From: UBA7662 sp036787895
Lineage (GTDB): Bacteria > Bacteroidota > Bacteroidia > UBA7662
Length of the DNA: 64,000 nucleotides
Assembly (NCBI GenBank): GCA_036787895.1
Contig: DAIQOK010000005.1
Coordinates: 96,839-160,838 of the forward strand
Reading direction: 5' to 3'
Numbering within the stretch: position 1 is the stretch's first letter; the number at the start of each line of letters is the position of its first letter. The notes beneath the pieces are model-generated. The model had not been told where the DNA came from, did not search any database, and saw only the letters and a list, made by a program, of their open reading frames with translations. The translations under genes were made by a program, and so were the position numbers. Shown here in pieces: positions 45,219 through 53,422 of this stretch.

Positions 45219-45251
45219 AAGGGCCGCCGGCCAATCGCCGGACGGGCCCTT
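45219..45251 (-). promoter_or_regulatory. Hairpin in the atpE-atpF gap
   Basis: Ten bases after the atpE stop, AAGGGC pairs with GCCCTT, and inside it CCGGC pairs with GCCGG around a 5-base loop. On the transcript the stem is followed by TT and then ACTCATG, too few T for a clear terminator. Partial termination or protection of the upstream atpE message are the likely roles. This fits the need for many c subunits per complex. Confidence 0.55.
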
Positions 45252-45260
45252 CTCTTTTTT

Positions 45261-45470
45261 TTAAGCTACGAGCAGAGAAACAACCACTGCGAACAGCGCT
45301 GCACCCTCGATGAGGGCAGCCGCGATGATCATGGCGGTTTGGATCTTACCAGTTGCTTCTGGTTGACGGGCAATGGCTTCCATAGCGGAACCACCAATGC
45401 GACCGATACCTAAGCCAGCACCAAGAACTGCGAGTCCTGCGCCGATTGCGGCAATACCTGTAATGGTCAT
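45261..45470 (-). CDS. atpE: F1F0 ATP synthase subunit c
   Basis: A 69-residue proteolipid with two membrane helices joined by the polar loop AIARQPEATGKIQ. The ion-carrying carboxylate is Glu55 in AALIEGAALF. The first helix lacks the Gln/Glu, and Glu55 is followed by Gly, not by the Ser/Thr seen in sodium-binding rings, so proton coupling is expected. Many copies form the rotor ring in the inner membrane. Confidence 0.97.
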   Translation of the reverse strand: MTITGIAAIGAGLAVLGAGLGIGRIGGSAMEAIARQPEATGKIQTAMIIAAALIEGAALFAVVVSLLVA

Positions 45471-45515
45471 GATTTGTTAATTAAAATTGGTTAAACGATA
45501 GTGAATTAATATGTC

Positions 45516-46625
45516 TTAGTGAGCTGCTTCGTGTTCGTGGTGTGGCTCTTCGAGGGCCAAACCAATAAACAGGGCTGAAAGCAGGGTGAATACATACGCC
45601 TGAAGTGCTGCAACCAGCAATTCCAAACAGCTTATGAAAAGTACGAAACCTACGGAAACTGGTGCCAGCGCAATGTTTTTGAAGATGAAAATCAAAGACA
45701 CCAAACTGAGGATAATGATGTGACCGGCGGTGATATTCGCAAACAGACGTATCATAAGTGCGAAAGGCTTACTCAACACACCAACCAACTCAACTGGTAT
45801 CATAATCGGATACAACCAAAGTGGTACATGTGGCGTGAAGATGTGGCCCCAATAGGTTTTGGTGCCGCTTACATTGGTGATAATCATAGTGAATACGGCC
45901 AAAGTAAGGGTAACCGCAATATTACCGGTGAAGTTGGCGCCACCGGGAATTAATCCTAGGAGGTTGTTGATCCAGATAAAGAAAAAGGCCGTTAACAAAT
46001 ACGGCATATAACGTGCATATTTTTGCTCGCCTATGTTTGGTATGGCGATTTCGTCGCGCACATACACCACCAAAGGCTCGAGTATGCGGGCCACACCTTT
46101 GGGTGCGCCTAAACCATTCTTTTTGTAGGAACTGCCGGCTGCACCAAATAGGCTGATGAGCAACAATACTGATATCAGCATAGATGCTACGTTTTTAGTG
46201 ATGGAGAAATCGGTGAACGATTTACCGCTGGCTTCTACAATTTTGCCATGATCCATACGATAGGTACGGTCGCCTTTCACCACATCACTGTGGCCATGAT
46301 GGAAAGCACTCGACATGAAAATGTCAAGATTACCTTCTGTCAGCAAAATCACCGGCAAAGGAATGCTCACCGGATGTTTTTCACCATCGGCACCGGTATA
46401 GTCAAAAAAATGCCAATCGTGTGCATCCGAAATGTGATGCATGATCATCTCAACAGGACTGAATTTTTCTTCTTCATGTCCGGCTTCAGAAGCAACTGCA
46501 GCTGTTGAATCGGTCGATACTGGCTCATTGGCTAAGGCCTGGGCTCCTGAAAACACCAGCAAAAACGCGGATATTAGAAAGGAGGCAACTGTATTATTTC
46601 TAAAAAACCTTGAAAAAAGCATCAA
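45516..46625 (-). CDS. atpB: F1F0 ATP synthase subunit a
   Basis: A 369-residue subunit a, which forms the proton half-channels against the c ring. It carries the long N-terminal extension typical of Bacteroidota: a signal-like helix (SFLISAFLLVFSGAQALA) and a soluble region of about 110 residues with FSPVEMIMHHISDAHDWHFF. The membrane part follows, with the essential arginine in KPFALMIRLFANITAGHIII. The C-terminus is His-rich (EEPHHEHEAAH). Confidence 0.96.
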   Translation of the reverse strand: MMLFSRFFRNNTVASFLISAFLLVFSGAQALANEPVSTDSTAAVASEAGHEEEKFSPVEMIMHHISDAHDWHFFDYTGADGEKHPVSIPLPVILLTEGNLDIFMSSAFHHGHSDVVKGDRTYRMDHGKIVEASGKSFTDFSITKNVASMLISVLLLISLFGAAGSSYKKNGLGAPKGVARILEPLVVYVRDEIAIPNIGEQKYARYMPYLLTAFFFIWINNLLGLIPGGANFTGNIAVTLTLAVFTMIITNVSGTKTYWGHIFTPHVPLWLYPIMIPVELVGVLSKPFALMIRLFANITAGHIIILSLVSLIFIFKNIALAPVSVGFVLFISCLELLVAALQAYVFTLLSALFIGLALEEPHHEHEAAH

Positions 46626-46631
46626 AATCGG

Positions 46632-47015
46632 CTATTGGGATTCGTTTGAAAGTGGGCGCAAGTTATACAAAAGGCTTAGAACTTCAAACACCAGAAAGGC
46701 AACATAAATAACAAAGAAATTCAGCACGAAGCGAATGTCGTAAGCCGGCCCCCAGAAACGCCAGATCAAGGCGATTATAAGGCATCCGAAGAGGTGAATC
46801 GTGATCATCACCAAACCCATCATGGCCTTTTGCTCGGGCAATAATTTTATCAACCGCCTTTCGGCCAAGGATAGGCTAAACGACAAAGTCCCCAACAATA
46901 AAACCAATTTCCCGCCATTTGGGTCGAGCCAACTGAAATTGAATGGCGACAAACCAAGCAGTAGCAAATAAAGTCCCACACTAAAAAGCACCTTATATAA
47001 GGGTGTATATTTCAT
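46632..47015 (-). CDS. AtpI-like small membrane protein of the atp operon
   Basis: A 127-residue protein with four predicted membrane helices (VLFSVGLYLLLLGL at the start). It stands where atpI lies in other atp operons, between atpZ and atpB, and is probably its counterpart, helping c-ring assembly or ion supply. Sequence similarity to AtpI is weak, so the name rests on position. The open frame begins at 47141, but the ATG at 47015 overlaps the atpZ stop as ATGA and gives the better start. Confidence 0.65.
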   Translation of the reverse strand: MKYTPLYKVLFSVGLYLLLLGLSPFNFSWLDPNGGKLVLLLGTLSFSLSLAERRLIKLLPEQKAMMGLVMITIHLFGCLIIALIWRFWGPAYDIRFVLNFFVIYVAFLVFEVLSLLYNLRPLSNESQ

Positions 47016-47254
47016 CTTTTGGATTTGAGTAAATCGCGGAGCAGCTGAAATAATCCTCCCCCTAAACCGATTAAGGTAAATAAAATGGTAAACCAGGGTT
47101 TGGAGCTGCCTGCATTTCCATCGAGCCAGTCGCCGAACCACATGCCGGCGAGCAGCAGGACGATAAGCTGTACGCCCAATCCGCTATAGCGGAGATAATC
47201 ATTATACGGCTTGGGCACTTTGGTCGCTGGTTGGCTTAGCGTTAGACTGCACAT
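47012..47254 (-). CDS. AtpZ/AtpI family membrane protein
   Basis: An 80-residue protein with two helices: YSGLGVQLIVLLLAGMWFGD then WFTILFTLIGLGGGLFQLLR. This matches the AtpZ (putative F0F1-ATPase Mg2+/Ca2+ transporter subunit) family. The start overlaps the bactofilin 3' end by 54 bases, and the stop overlaps the next gene by four, so all are translated from one message. Confidence 0.88.
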   Translation of the reverse strand: MCSLTLSQPATKVPKPYNDYLRYSGLGVQLIVLLLAGMWFGDWLDGNAGSSKPWFTILFTLIGLGGGLFQLLRDLLKSKR

Positions 47255-47615
47255 TTTTCAGCTGACCACTCATGCTACAGCTGCCACTGAAAATGGCACC
47301 CGATTCAATAATCAAGCGGCCCACCGTTAAATTCCCGGCTATATGTGCACTTGCCCTGAGCGTTAATGTCTCATTCACTTGAATGTCGCCTTTCAGGCTA
47401 CCAATTACTTCGGCATACTGACATTTTACCTGACCTTCAATTTGGCCATTAGGTCCAATAACAAGGCGGGCAGAGGTTTGCAAGTCACCTTTCAGATGAC
47501 CGTCGACCCGAATATCGCCGGCAGCTGAAACATCGCCCTCAATATGGGTGCCTTCTCCAATGAGGTTAACTCCTTTGGTAGTTGTGGCTTCTTCTTTCTT
47601 TTTGGTAGATAACAT
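47202..47615 (-). CDS. Bactofilin
   Basis: A 137-residue bactofilin. The central beta-helix domain of about 90 residues has repeats such as IEGDVSAAGDIRVDGHLKGD, LVIGPNGQIEGQVKC and HIAGNLTVGRLIIESGAIF. Bactofilins polymerise without nucleotides and organise cell-wall enzymes and cell shape. Both tails are short and polar, so it is cytoplasmic or membrane-bound through partners. It starts two bases after the LytM-like gene, a pairing common in several phyla. Confidence 0.93.
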   Translation of the reverse strand: MLSTKKKEEATTTKGVNLIGEGTHIEGDVSAAGDIRVDGHLKGDLQTSARLVIGPNGQIEGQVKCQYAEVIGSLKGDIQVNETLTLRASAHIAGNLTVGRLIIESGAIFSGSCSMSGQLKNVQSNAKPTSDQSAQAV

Positions 47616-47617
47616 GC

Positions 47618-48478
47618 TTAAAAACTTATGAACTCAGCCGGATTAATGGCAAAACCATTGTACCAGAGTTCTAATTCAAAATTAAGATTTTGGGTGCTGC
47701 CCGAGCTTCCAATGACGCCAATGACTTCGCCAGCCCGAACAAATGCGCCGGTTTTTTTCAGCGGATTATTCAACCGTTTATAATAACTCACCATGTTTTG
47801 ACCATGCTGAATACCCACTACCCAGCCATATTCCAGTGTATAGCCCTGGTAGATGATGCTACCGTCGAGCACCGATTTGACGATTTCACCGGGCAAACAG
47901 CGCAAACCGAGACCAAAACTCCGGCTATTGCTTTGGAATGGCTGGAGTATTGTACCGGAAACCGGCTTGAAAAACACCACACCATGAAATGATTTGGCTT
48001 CTGACTTCATTCCAATCCGCACTTCCACGTTCTCCTGGGCTATTTGAGCTCGCAACATCGAGTCGAATGGCGAATTATTACTCAGCAGCTCTAATTCATA
48101 ATTCACCAGGGGCCGTGGACCAACCAGTGAGTCGGGACTGAGTGTTTCGAGTCTACCTTCTATGACGTTTTTAAAATTATCGAGCAACATTTCCCGCTGG
48201 CTTAAACTACGTTCCAACGAGTCGGCAGCCAGATAAAGGCGGGTCAGGTCGCGACGTAATTGTAAGTCGGCATAACCCGGAATATACTGTTTAAGCGGCG
48301 TAAACACCACTAGTGCAACAAACAAGCCGGTAATTAGGACAAAGGCCGTACTGGCAACTACAAATACATTCAGTCGCGACAAACGAATGGCTACTTTTTC
48401 CTCGTAGGTTTTTTCGTCGAGTATAACCAGGCGATATTTATCGCGCAGCTTCTGTATCAGTTGAAAGAATCGTTTCAC
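47618..48478 (-). CDS. M23-like (LytM) envelope protein with degenerate zinc site
   Basis: A 286-residue protein with one N-terminal membrane helix (VFVVASTAFVLITGLFVALV), a coiled-coil region (LYLAADSLERSLSQREMLL) and a LytM/M23 domain in the last 115 residues. The zinc site of active enzymes is lost. The HxxxD position reads SFGLGL, the YaHL position reads YKRL and HLHFE is replaced by NLNFE. The fold is kept (VRAGEVIGVIGSSGS). It is probably a non-enzymatic regulator of wall hydrolases, as with EnvC or NlpD. I chose the GTG at 48478, which gives the usual MKRFFQ start. A TTG at 48487 is also open. Confidence 0.8.
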   Translation of the reverse strand: MKRFFQLIQKLRDKYRLVILDEKTYEEKVAIRLSRLNVFVVASTAFVLITGLFVALVVFTPLKQYIPGYADLQLRRDLTRLYLAADSLERSLSQREMLLDNFKNVIEGRLETLSPDSLVGPRPLVNYELELLSNNSPFDSMLRAQIAQENVEVRIGMKSEAKSFHGVVFFKPVSGTILQPFQSNSRSFGLGLRCLPGEIVKSVLDGSIIYQGYTLEYGWVVGIQHGQNMVSYYKRLNNPLKKTGAFVRAGEVIGVIGSSGSTQNLNFELELWYNGFAINPAEFISF

Positions 48479-48484
48479 GGCGAA

Positions 48485-48492
48485 CAAAAATA
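48485..48492 (-). promoter_or_regulatory. Candidate -7 promoter element of the LytM-bactofilin-atp operon
   Basis: On the minus strand TATTTTTG matches TAnnTTTG and ends 7 bases before the GTG at 48478. If used, the transcript would have almost no leader, so the start codon and the promoter need to be judged together. Confidence 0.4.
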
Positions 48493-48625
48493 TAGAAAAT
48501 GAATGGGAAAGCCGGTGTTTCCCTGCGCGCGGCTTTGTTTAACTTTAGATTTAACTTTCTGTACTTCAAAATAATTTTGCGCACTTACTGTTGTATTTTG
48601 CAGCCGTTTTTGGAATTTTTCAGTC

Positions 48626-51196
48626 TTGCGTCGTTTTATAATCCTAAGTTTTAGTCTGCTCCTCGCCTTGCCGCTGCTCAACAGTTGCAAACGCGACACC
48701 TGGTACAACCGCGTTTTTCACAATACTACCGCGCGTTTCAACGGCTATTTTAATGCGCGCACCATTTTTAATGAAACCACTGCCGACATCATTAAAAACC
48801 ACAAAGACGACTTTAACCAGATTATCCCGGTATTCGTTATCGGAGATGCGGCAGCCATCAGCACCCACAACAACAGTTTTGAGCAGGTTATCCGTAAATG
48901 TTCAGCGGTCATTCAAAACCACGAGCTCAGTAAGTGGATAGACGATAGCTTTTTGCTCATTGGTAAGGCCTATTATATGAAGGCCGAATATTTTGAAGCC
49001 ATAGAGACCTTTCAGTATGTGTACACCAAATACAAAAAAACTGAGTTGGCACCTGAAGCATTAATCTGGCTGATTCGTGCCTATACCGACAGCCGGCAAT
49101 TCGCCAAAGCCCAGGGTGGCCTCGATGTAATCCTAGGCGATAAAAAATTCCCACTTGAGTACAATGCCCAGGTTTATGCGCTTCAGGCCGATCTGCTGAT
49201 CAAACAAAAACGCTACGACCAGGCGATTGCTCCGCTTAAAAAAGCCATCAAGGCGGAGAAATCGAAAAAATTAAAAACCCGTTATCACTTTCTGCTTGGT
49301 CAGCTTAGTCGTGAAACCGACCGCAAAGCTGCTGCCGAATACTTCAGACTATCGTTAAAAGGCAAACCTTATTATGAGATGGAGTTTCAGGCACGTATGA
49401 ACCTGGCCCGCTTATACGATGGCAACAGCTCTTTACGGAAAGCACGCAACCAGCTCAAAAAATTGCTTAAGGACGATAAAAACAAAGATTTTAAAGACGA
49501 GATCTACTTTGAAATGGCCATGCTGGAGTTAAAGGCCAAAAACGAGGCACTCGCCATCGAATTATTGAAATCGTCGGCCGCCGCCTCCACCAAAAACATG
49601 GCGCAGAAAACCCGCACCTACCTTTATCTCGCCGAATATTACTTCGCCCAACCTGATTATACACGTGCTCAGCAATATTACGACAGCACTTCTACCGTCA
49701 TGTTGGCCGAACACCCCAAGTTCAAGGAAGTTGATGGTAAAAAAAGATATCTCAGCGATCTGGTAAAAAACCTGGAAGTTATACAACTGCAAGACAGTTT
49801 ACTCGCCCTGGCACTTTTGCCAGAAAAGCAACTCGACAAAATCATCGATAAGGTTATACGCGAAGCAGAGCGAGCCGCCGATGCCGCTCGTTTTGAAAAA
49901 GAAGCCAATAAAAACCAGCCTTTGCCCGGTAATATGAATGCCCCTCCCGCAGGTGGATTGGCGCCTCCAGGCCAACCCAGTCTCTGGTATTTTTACAACC
50001 AGCAAGCTGTTGCACAGGGATTCAGTAGCTTTAAACAGCAATTTGGTAATCGGGAGTTAGCCGACAACTGGCGTCGTAGCAAAAAGGAGCAACAAATGAG
50101 TAGCGGTGAGGGGGGTAACAGCAACGACAATGCTGTCATAGAACTCAATCTCGACCCCAAAGATCCCCGTTCCAAGTTCAAAGCGCAGATACCGCTAACG
50201 GCATCGGCCAAAGAATATGCCCATACTCAGATTCAGGAAGCCTTATTTAATTTAGGTAATATTTATAGGGATAAGCTAAGCGACTACCCCACCGCCGTTG
50301 CCAAATTTGAAATCCTCCTCCATCGTTATCCCGGCTGCCAACTTGAACCAGAAACCTTTTACCGCCTGGCATTATTGTATGATTTGATGAATCAGAAAGA
50401 GAAGGCCGAGCTCTACCGCAGCAAGCTGTTGCAGGACTACCCCAAAAACCAGTTTGCCCTGATTGTCAAAAACCCGCCGAAAGTTCAGAACGAGAACAGT
50501 GGTGTGGTAGATGAAGCCGATTCGGCTTATGCTGTGGTGTTCGGCTTGTATAAACAAGGTAAATACCGGGAAGTATTGAATAATGGCCAGCTGCTCATCA
50601 ATAATTATCCAACCAGCATTCGGGTGCCTCAAGTTGAATTTATGCGTGCATTGAGTTTGGGTAAAACTGCCGATACCAGCCTGATGAAAGCCGCTTTAGC
50701 GAGTTTAGTGGGGCGTTATCCGGCCACCGATGTTAGTAAAAGAGCGCAGGAAGTGCTCGACCTGATGGATCCGGTGAAACGACAGGCCATGATGAAGACC
50801 GGGAGTGTTGAGGTCTTGTTCAAAAAGCAGCAGGATCAGCCACATTATATCGTGTTGGCGGTAGAAATGGCTACCTACAGCAATAACAAAGAAATTGAGA
50901 TCAAAGTCGCCAATTTTAACGACACCAACTTCAGAAACAGCAAGCTGAAAACCCAGACCATGCTGTATGGCAAAACTTATCAATTTTTGGTCGTACGTGA
51001 ATTCCCGAACAGTCGCAAGGCCTTAGAATACCACACCATGTTTACAAATAACAAGGATGTATTGAAAGGTATAGCTACCAACAAATACCATGTATTTGCT
51101 GTGTCCAAGGATAACTACAGTCAGCTCTACGACAAAAAGCAGTTGAAGGAGTATGTCGATTTCTTTCAAACGGATTATCTTTCTACCCAGAAGTAA
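48626..51196 (+). CDS. porW: T9SS lipoprotein PorW/SprE
   Basis: An 856-residue lipoprotein required for type IX secretion and gliding in studied Bacteroidota. The signal peptide ends in the lipobox LLNSC, so Cys21 becomes the lipidated residue. The hallmark FHNTTARFNGYFNARTIFNE follows. The body consists of TPR helices (residues about 70-410 and 520-660), and the end has a region with HYIVLAVEMATYS that resembles a SPOR-like fold. No ATG fits. The frame starts at TTG 48626, and no ATG lies in the signal peptide. The gene is divergent from the LytM operon and followed by a penicillin-binding protein. Confidence 0.88.
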   Translation: MRRFIILSFSLLLALPLLNSCKRDTWYNRVFHNTTARFNGYFNARTIFNETTADIIKNHKDDFNQIIPVFVIGDAAAISTHNNSFEQVIRKCSAVIQNHELSKWIDDSFLLIGKAYYMKAEYFEAIETFQYVYTKYKKTELAPEALIWLIRAYTDSRQFAKAQGGLDVILGDKKFPLEYNAQVYALQADLLIKQKRYDQAIAPLKKAIKAEKSKKLKTRYHFLLGQLSRETDRKAAAEYFRLSLKGKPYYEMEFQARMNLARLYDGNSSLRKARNQLKKLLKDDKNKDFKDEIYFEMAMLELKAKNEALAIELLKSSAAASTKNMAQKTRTYLYLAEYYFAQPDYTRAQQYYDSTSTVMLAEHPKFKEVDGKKRYLSDLVKNLEVIQLQDSLLALALLPEKQLDKIIDKVIREAERAADAARFEKEANKNQPLPGNMNAPPAGGLAPPGQPSLWYFYNQQAVAQGFSSFKQQFGNRELADNWRRSKKEQQMSSGEGGNSNDNAVIELNLDPKDPRSKFKAQIPLTASAKEYAHTQIQEALFNLGNIYRDKLSDYPTAVAKFEILLHRYPGCQLEPETFYRLALLYDLMNQKEKAELYRSKLLQDYPKNQFALIVKNPPKVQNENSGVVDEADSAYAVVFGLYKQGKYREVLNNGQLLINNYPTSIRVPQVEFMRALSLGKTADTSLMKAALASLVGRYPATDVSKRAQEVLDLMDPVKRQAMMKTGSVEVLFKKQQDQPHYIVLAVEMATYSNNKEIEIKVANFNDTNFRNSKLKTQTMLYGKTYQFLVVREFPNSRKALEYHTMFTNNKDVLKGIATNKYHVFAVSKDNYSQLYDKKQLKEYVDFFQTDYLSTQK

Positions 51197-51202
51197 AAAA
51201 AT

Positions 51203-53422
51203 ATGGCCGCACAACAGGGATTTAGCAAATACATTTGGTCGTTTTGGATAACCTTTATTTCCGGTTGCCTGCTTTTTTCCTTTTTCTTGTTTGGTTTAAG
51301 CCGGGATTGGTTTGGTGAATTGCCCACTTTTGAAGACCTGGAAAATCCAAAAAGTGCACTCGCCACCGAGATTATTAGCGAAGACAATGTGGTTTTGGGC
51401 AAATTTTATCTTCAAAACCGATCCTTTACCAAATACGAGGAGTTATCGCCCAACCTCATCAACGCTTTGATAGCTACCGAAGATGTTCGTTTTAACGATC
51501 ATAGCGGCATTGATTTACGGGGTTTAACCCGGGCCGTATTTTTTATGGGTAAAAAAGGAGGCGCCTCTACACTTACCCAACAATTGGCTAAAAACTTGTT
51601 CACCGGAGAACGCGCCAGCTCTACACCAGAGCGCATTATGCAAAAGTTCAAAGAATGGATCATCGCTATTCGTCTGGAACAGCAGTATACCAAACCTGAG
51701 ATATTGGCTATGTACCTCAATACTGTGGAGTTTGGCTACAATAGTTTTGGCATAAAATCGGCTGCACGCACCTATTTTAACAAAGATACGCGCGATCTCA
51801 ATGTGCAGGAATCGGCCATTCTGGTGGGCATATTAAAAGGTATCACCATCTTTTCTCCAGTTAAAAATCCGGACCGCTCCCTGGCCCGGCGCAATACGGT
51901 AATTGGACAGATGCAGAAATACAATAAAATTACCGAAGCTGAAGCCGACAGTATCAAAGCCCTGCCCATTGAACTTGATTTGCGTCCACAAAGTCACAGT
52001 GCCGGTTTGGCTACCTACTTCCGCGAATACCTGCGAAAAGAGCTGCAAGCCTGGTGTAACGAACATAAAAAAGCCGACGGCAGCAAATACAATATTTATA
52101 AGGACGGTCTGAAGGTGTATACCACTATCAACAGTCGCATGCAGACCTATGCCGAAGAGGCCACCAAACAACACATGAAAGATTTGCAAAAAACTTTCGA
52201 TGAACACTGGAAAGGTCGTGATCCCTGGGGTAAAAACACCGAAATACTCACTTATGGCATGCGCCGTAGCGACCGCTACCGTGCCTTAAAAGCCGAAGGT
52301 GCCAGTGCCGAAGAAATTGAAACCTACTTCAACACCCCCATGGACATGCGTATTTTCAGTTGGAATGGCTTCATAGATACCACCATGACCCTGATGGACT
52401 CCATTGCCTACGCCAAAAAATTCCTGCATGCCGGCTTTATGGCCATGGACCCGCATAGCGGGCACATCAAAGCCTGGGTTGGAGGCATCGATATCGACTT
52501 CGCACAATACGACCACGTCAACCCCACCGCCAAGCGGCAGGCCGGCTCTACTTTCAAACCGCTGGTCTATACCCTGGCGGTCGACAACGGCTTTGATCCT
52601 TGTACCAAAATCCCGAATCAGCCCGTCACTTTTGAGCAATTCCAAAATTGGACACCTAAAAATTACGATGGCAAAAACGGCGGTTACCTCAATATGTTCG
52701 AAGGTATTGCCGGCTCCATCAACAACATTGTTGCCTACCTCATGAAGCAGGTAGGACCTGAATCTGTCATTGAACTCAGCCGGAATATGGGCATTACCAG
52801 CCCGATGGATCCCTGGCCTTCCCTGTGTTTAGGTTCGTTCGACATGAGTGTTTACGAAATGGTTGGTGCTTATGCCACCTATGCCAACAAAGGCGTATGG
52901 ACCGAGCCCATTTATATGACCCGTATCGAGGACAAAAATGGCAATGTGCTCGCTGAATTTGTTCCTGAAACCCGGGAGGCATTGAGTGAAGAAACCGCAT
53001 TTGTCATGACCAAACTGCTGCAAGGAGTTATTGATAAAGGTACCGGTCGCCGTTTGCGTTTCCGTTATGGCTTCAAAAACGATATAGGCGGTAAAACCGG
53101 CACCACCCAAAACAACTCCGATGGTTGGTTCATTGGCATCACCCCGGAGCTGGTTGCCGGTGCATGGGTTGGTGCCGACGATCGCGCCGTTCACTTCCGC
53201 ACCACAGCCCTCGGTGGTGGTGCCAATAGTGCTTTGCCAATTTGGGGAGAGTTTTTCAAACGGGTGTATGCCGACAAAACCCTGAAGGTTGAGCCCACCT
53301 CTTTTGCCCCACCCTCTACCCCCATTTCCATCAATATGAGTTGCAGCGGCTACAAAGTACCTATAGCGGACAGCACCAGTACCACAGCCCAAACTGATCG
53401 ACGGTTGAGGGAGATTTTCTGA
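51203..53422 (+). CDS. Class A penicillin-binding protein (PBP1A type)
   Basis: A 739-residue bifunctional peptidoglycan synthase. After one membrane helix (FWITFISGCLLFSFFLFGL), the glycosyltransferase 51 domain has the catalytic Glu93 in ATEDVRFNDHSGID and GGASTLTQQLAKNL. The transpeptidase domain holds the SxxK motif in GSTFKP (Ser449), SINN for SxN and KTGTTQNNSDGWF (Lys631). It acts in the periplasm, anchored in the inner membrane. It follows porW by six bases and overlaps uvrC by one base. Confidence 0.95.
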   Translation: MAAQQGFSKYIWSFWITFISGCLLFSFFLFGLSRDWFGELPTFEDLENPKSALATEIISEDNVVLGKFYLQNRSFTKYEELSPNLINALIATEDVRFNDHSGIDLRGLTRAVFFMGKKGGASTLTQQLAKNLFTGERASSTPERIMQKFKEWIIAIRLEQQYTKPEILAMYLNTVEFGYNSFGIKSAARTYFNKDTRDLNVQESAILVGILKGITIFSPVKNPDRSLARRNTVIGQMQKYNKITEAEADSIKALPIELDLRPQSHSAGLATYFREYLRKELQAWCNEHKKADGSKYNIYKDGLKVYTTINSRMQTYAEEATKQHMKDLQKTFDEHWKGRDPWGKNTEILTYGMRRSDRYRALKAEGASAEEIETYFNTPMDMRIFSWNGFIDTTMTLMDSIAYAKKFLHAGFMAMDPHSGHIKAWVGGIDIDFAQYDHVNPTAKRQAGSTFKPLVYTLAVDNGFDPCTKIPNQPVTFEQFQNWTPKNYDGKNGGYLNMFEGIAGSINNIVAYLMKQVGPESVIELSRNMGITSPMDPWPSLCLGSFDMSVYEMVGAYATYANKGVWTEPIYMTRIEDKNGNVLAEFVPETREALSEETAFVMTKLLQGVIDKGTGRRLRFRYGFKNDIGGKTGTTQNNSDGWFIGITPELVAGAWVGADDRAVHFRTTALGGGANSALPIWGEFFKRVYADKTLKVEPTSFAPPSTPISINMSCSGYKVPIADSTSTTAQTDRRLREIF

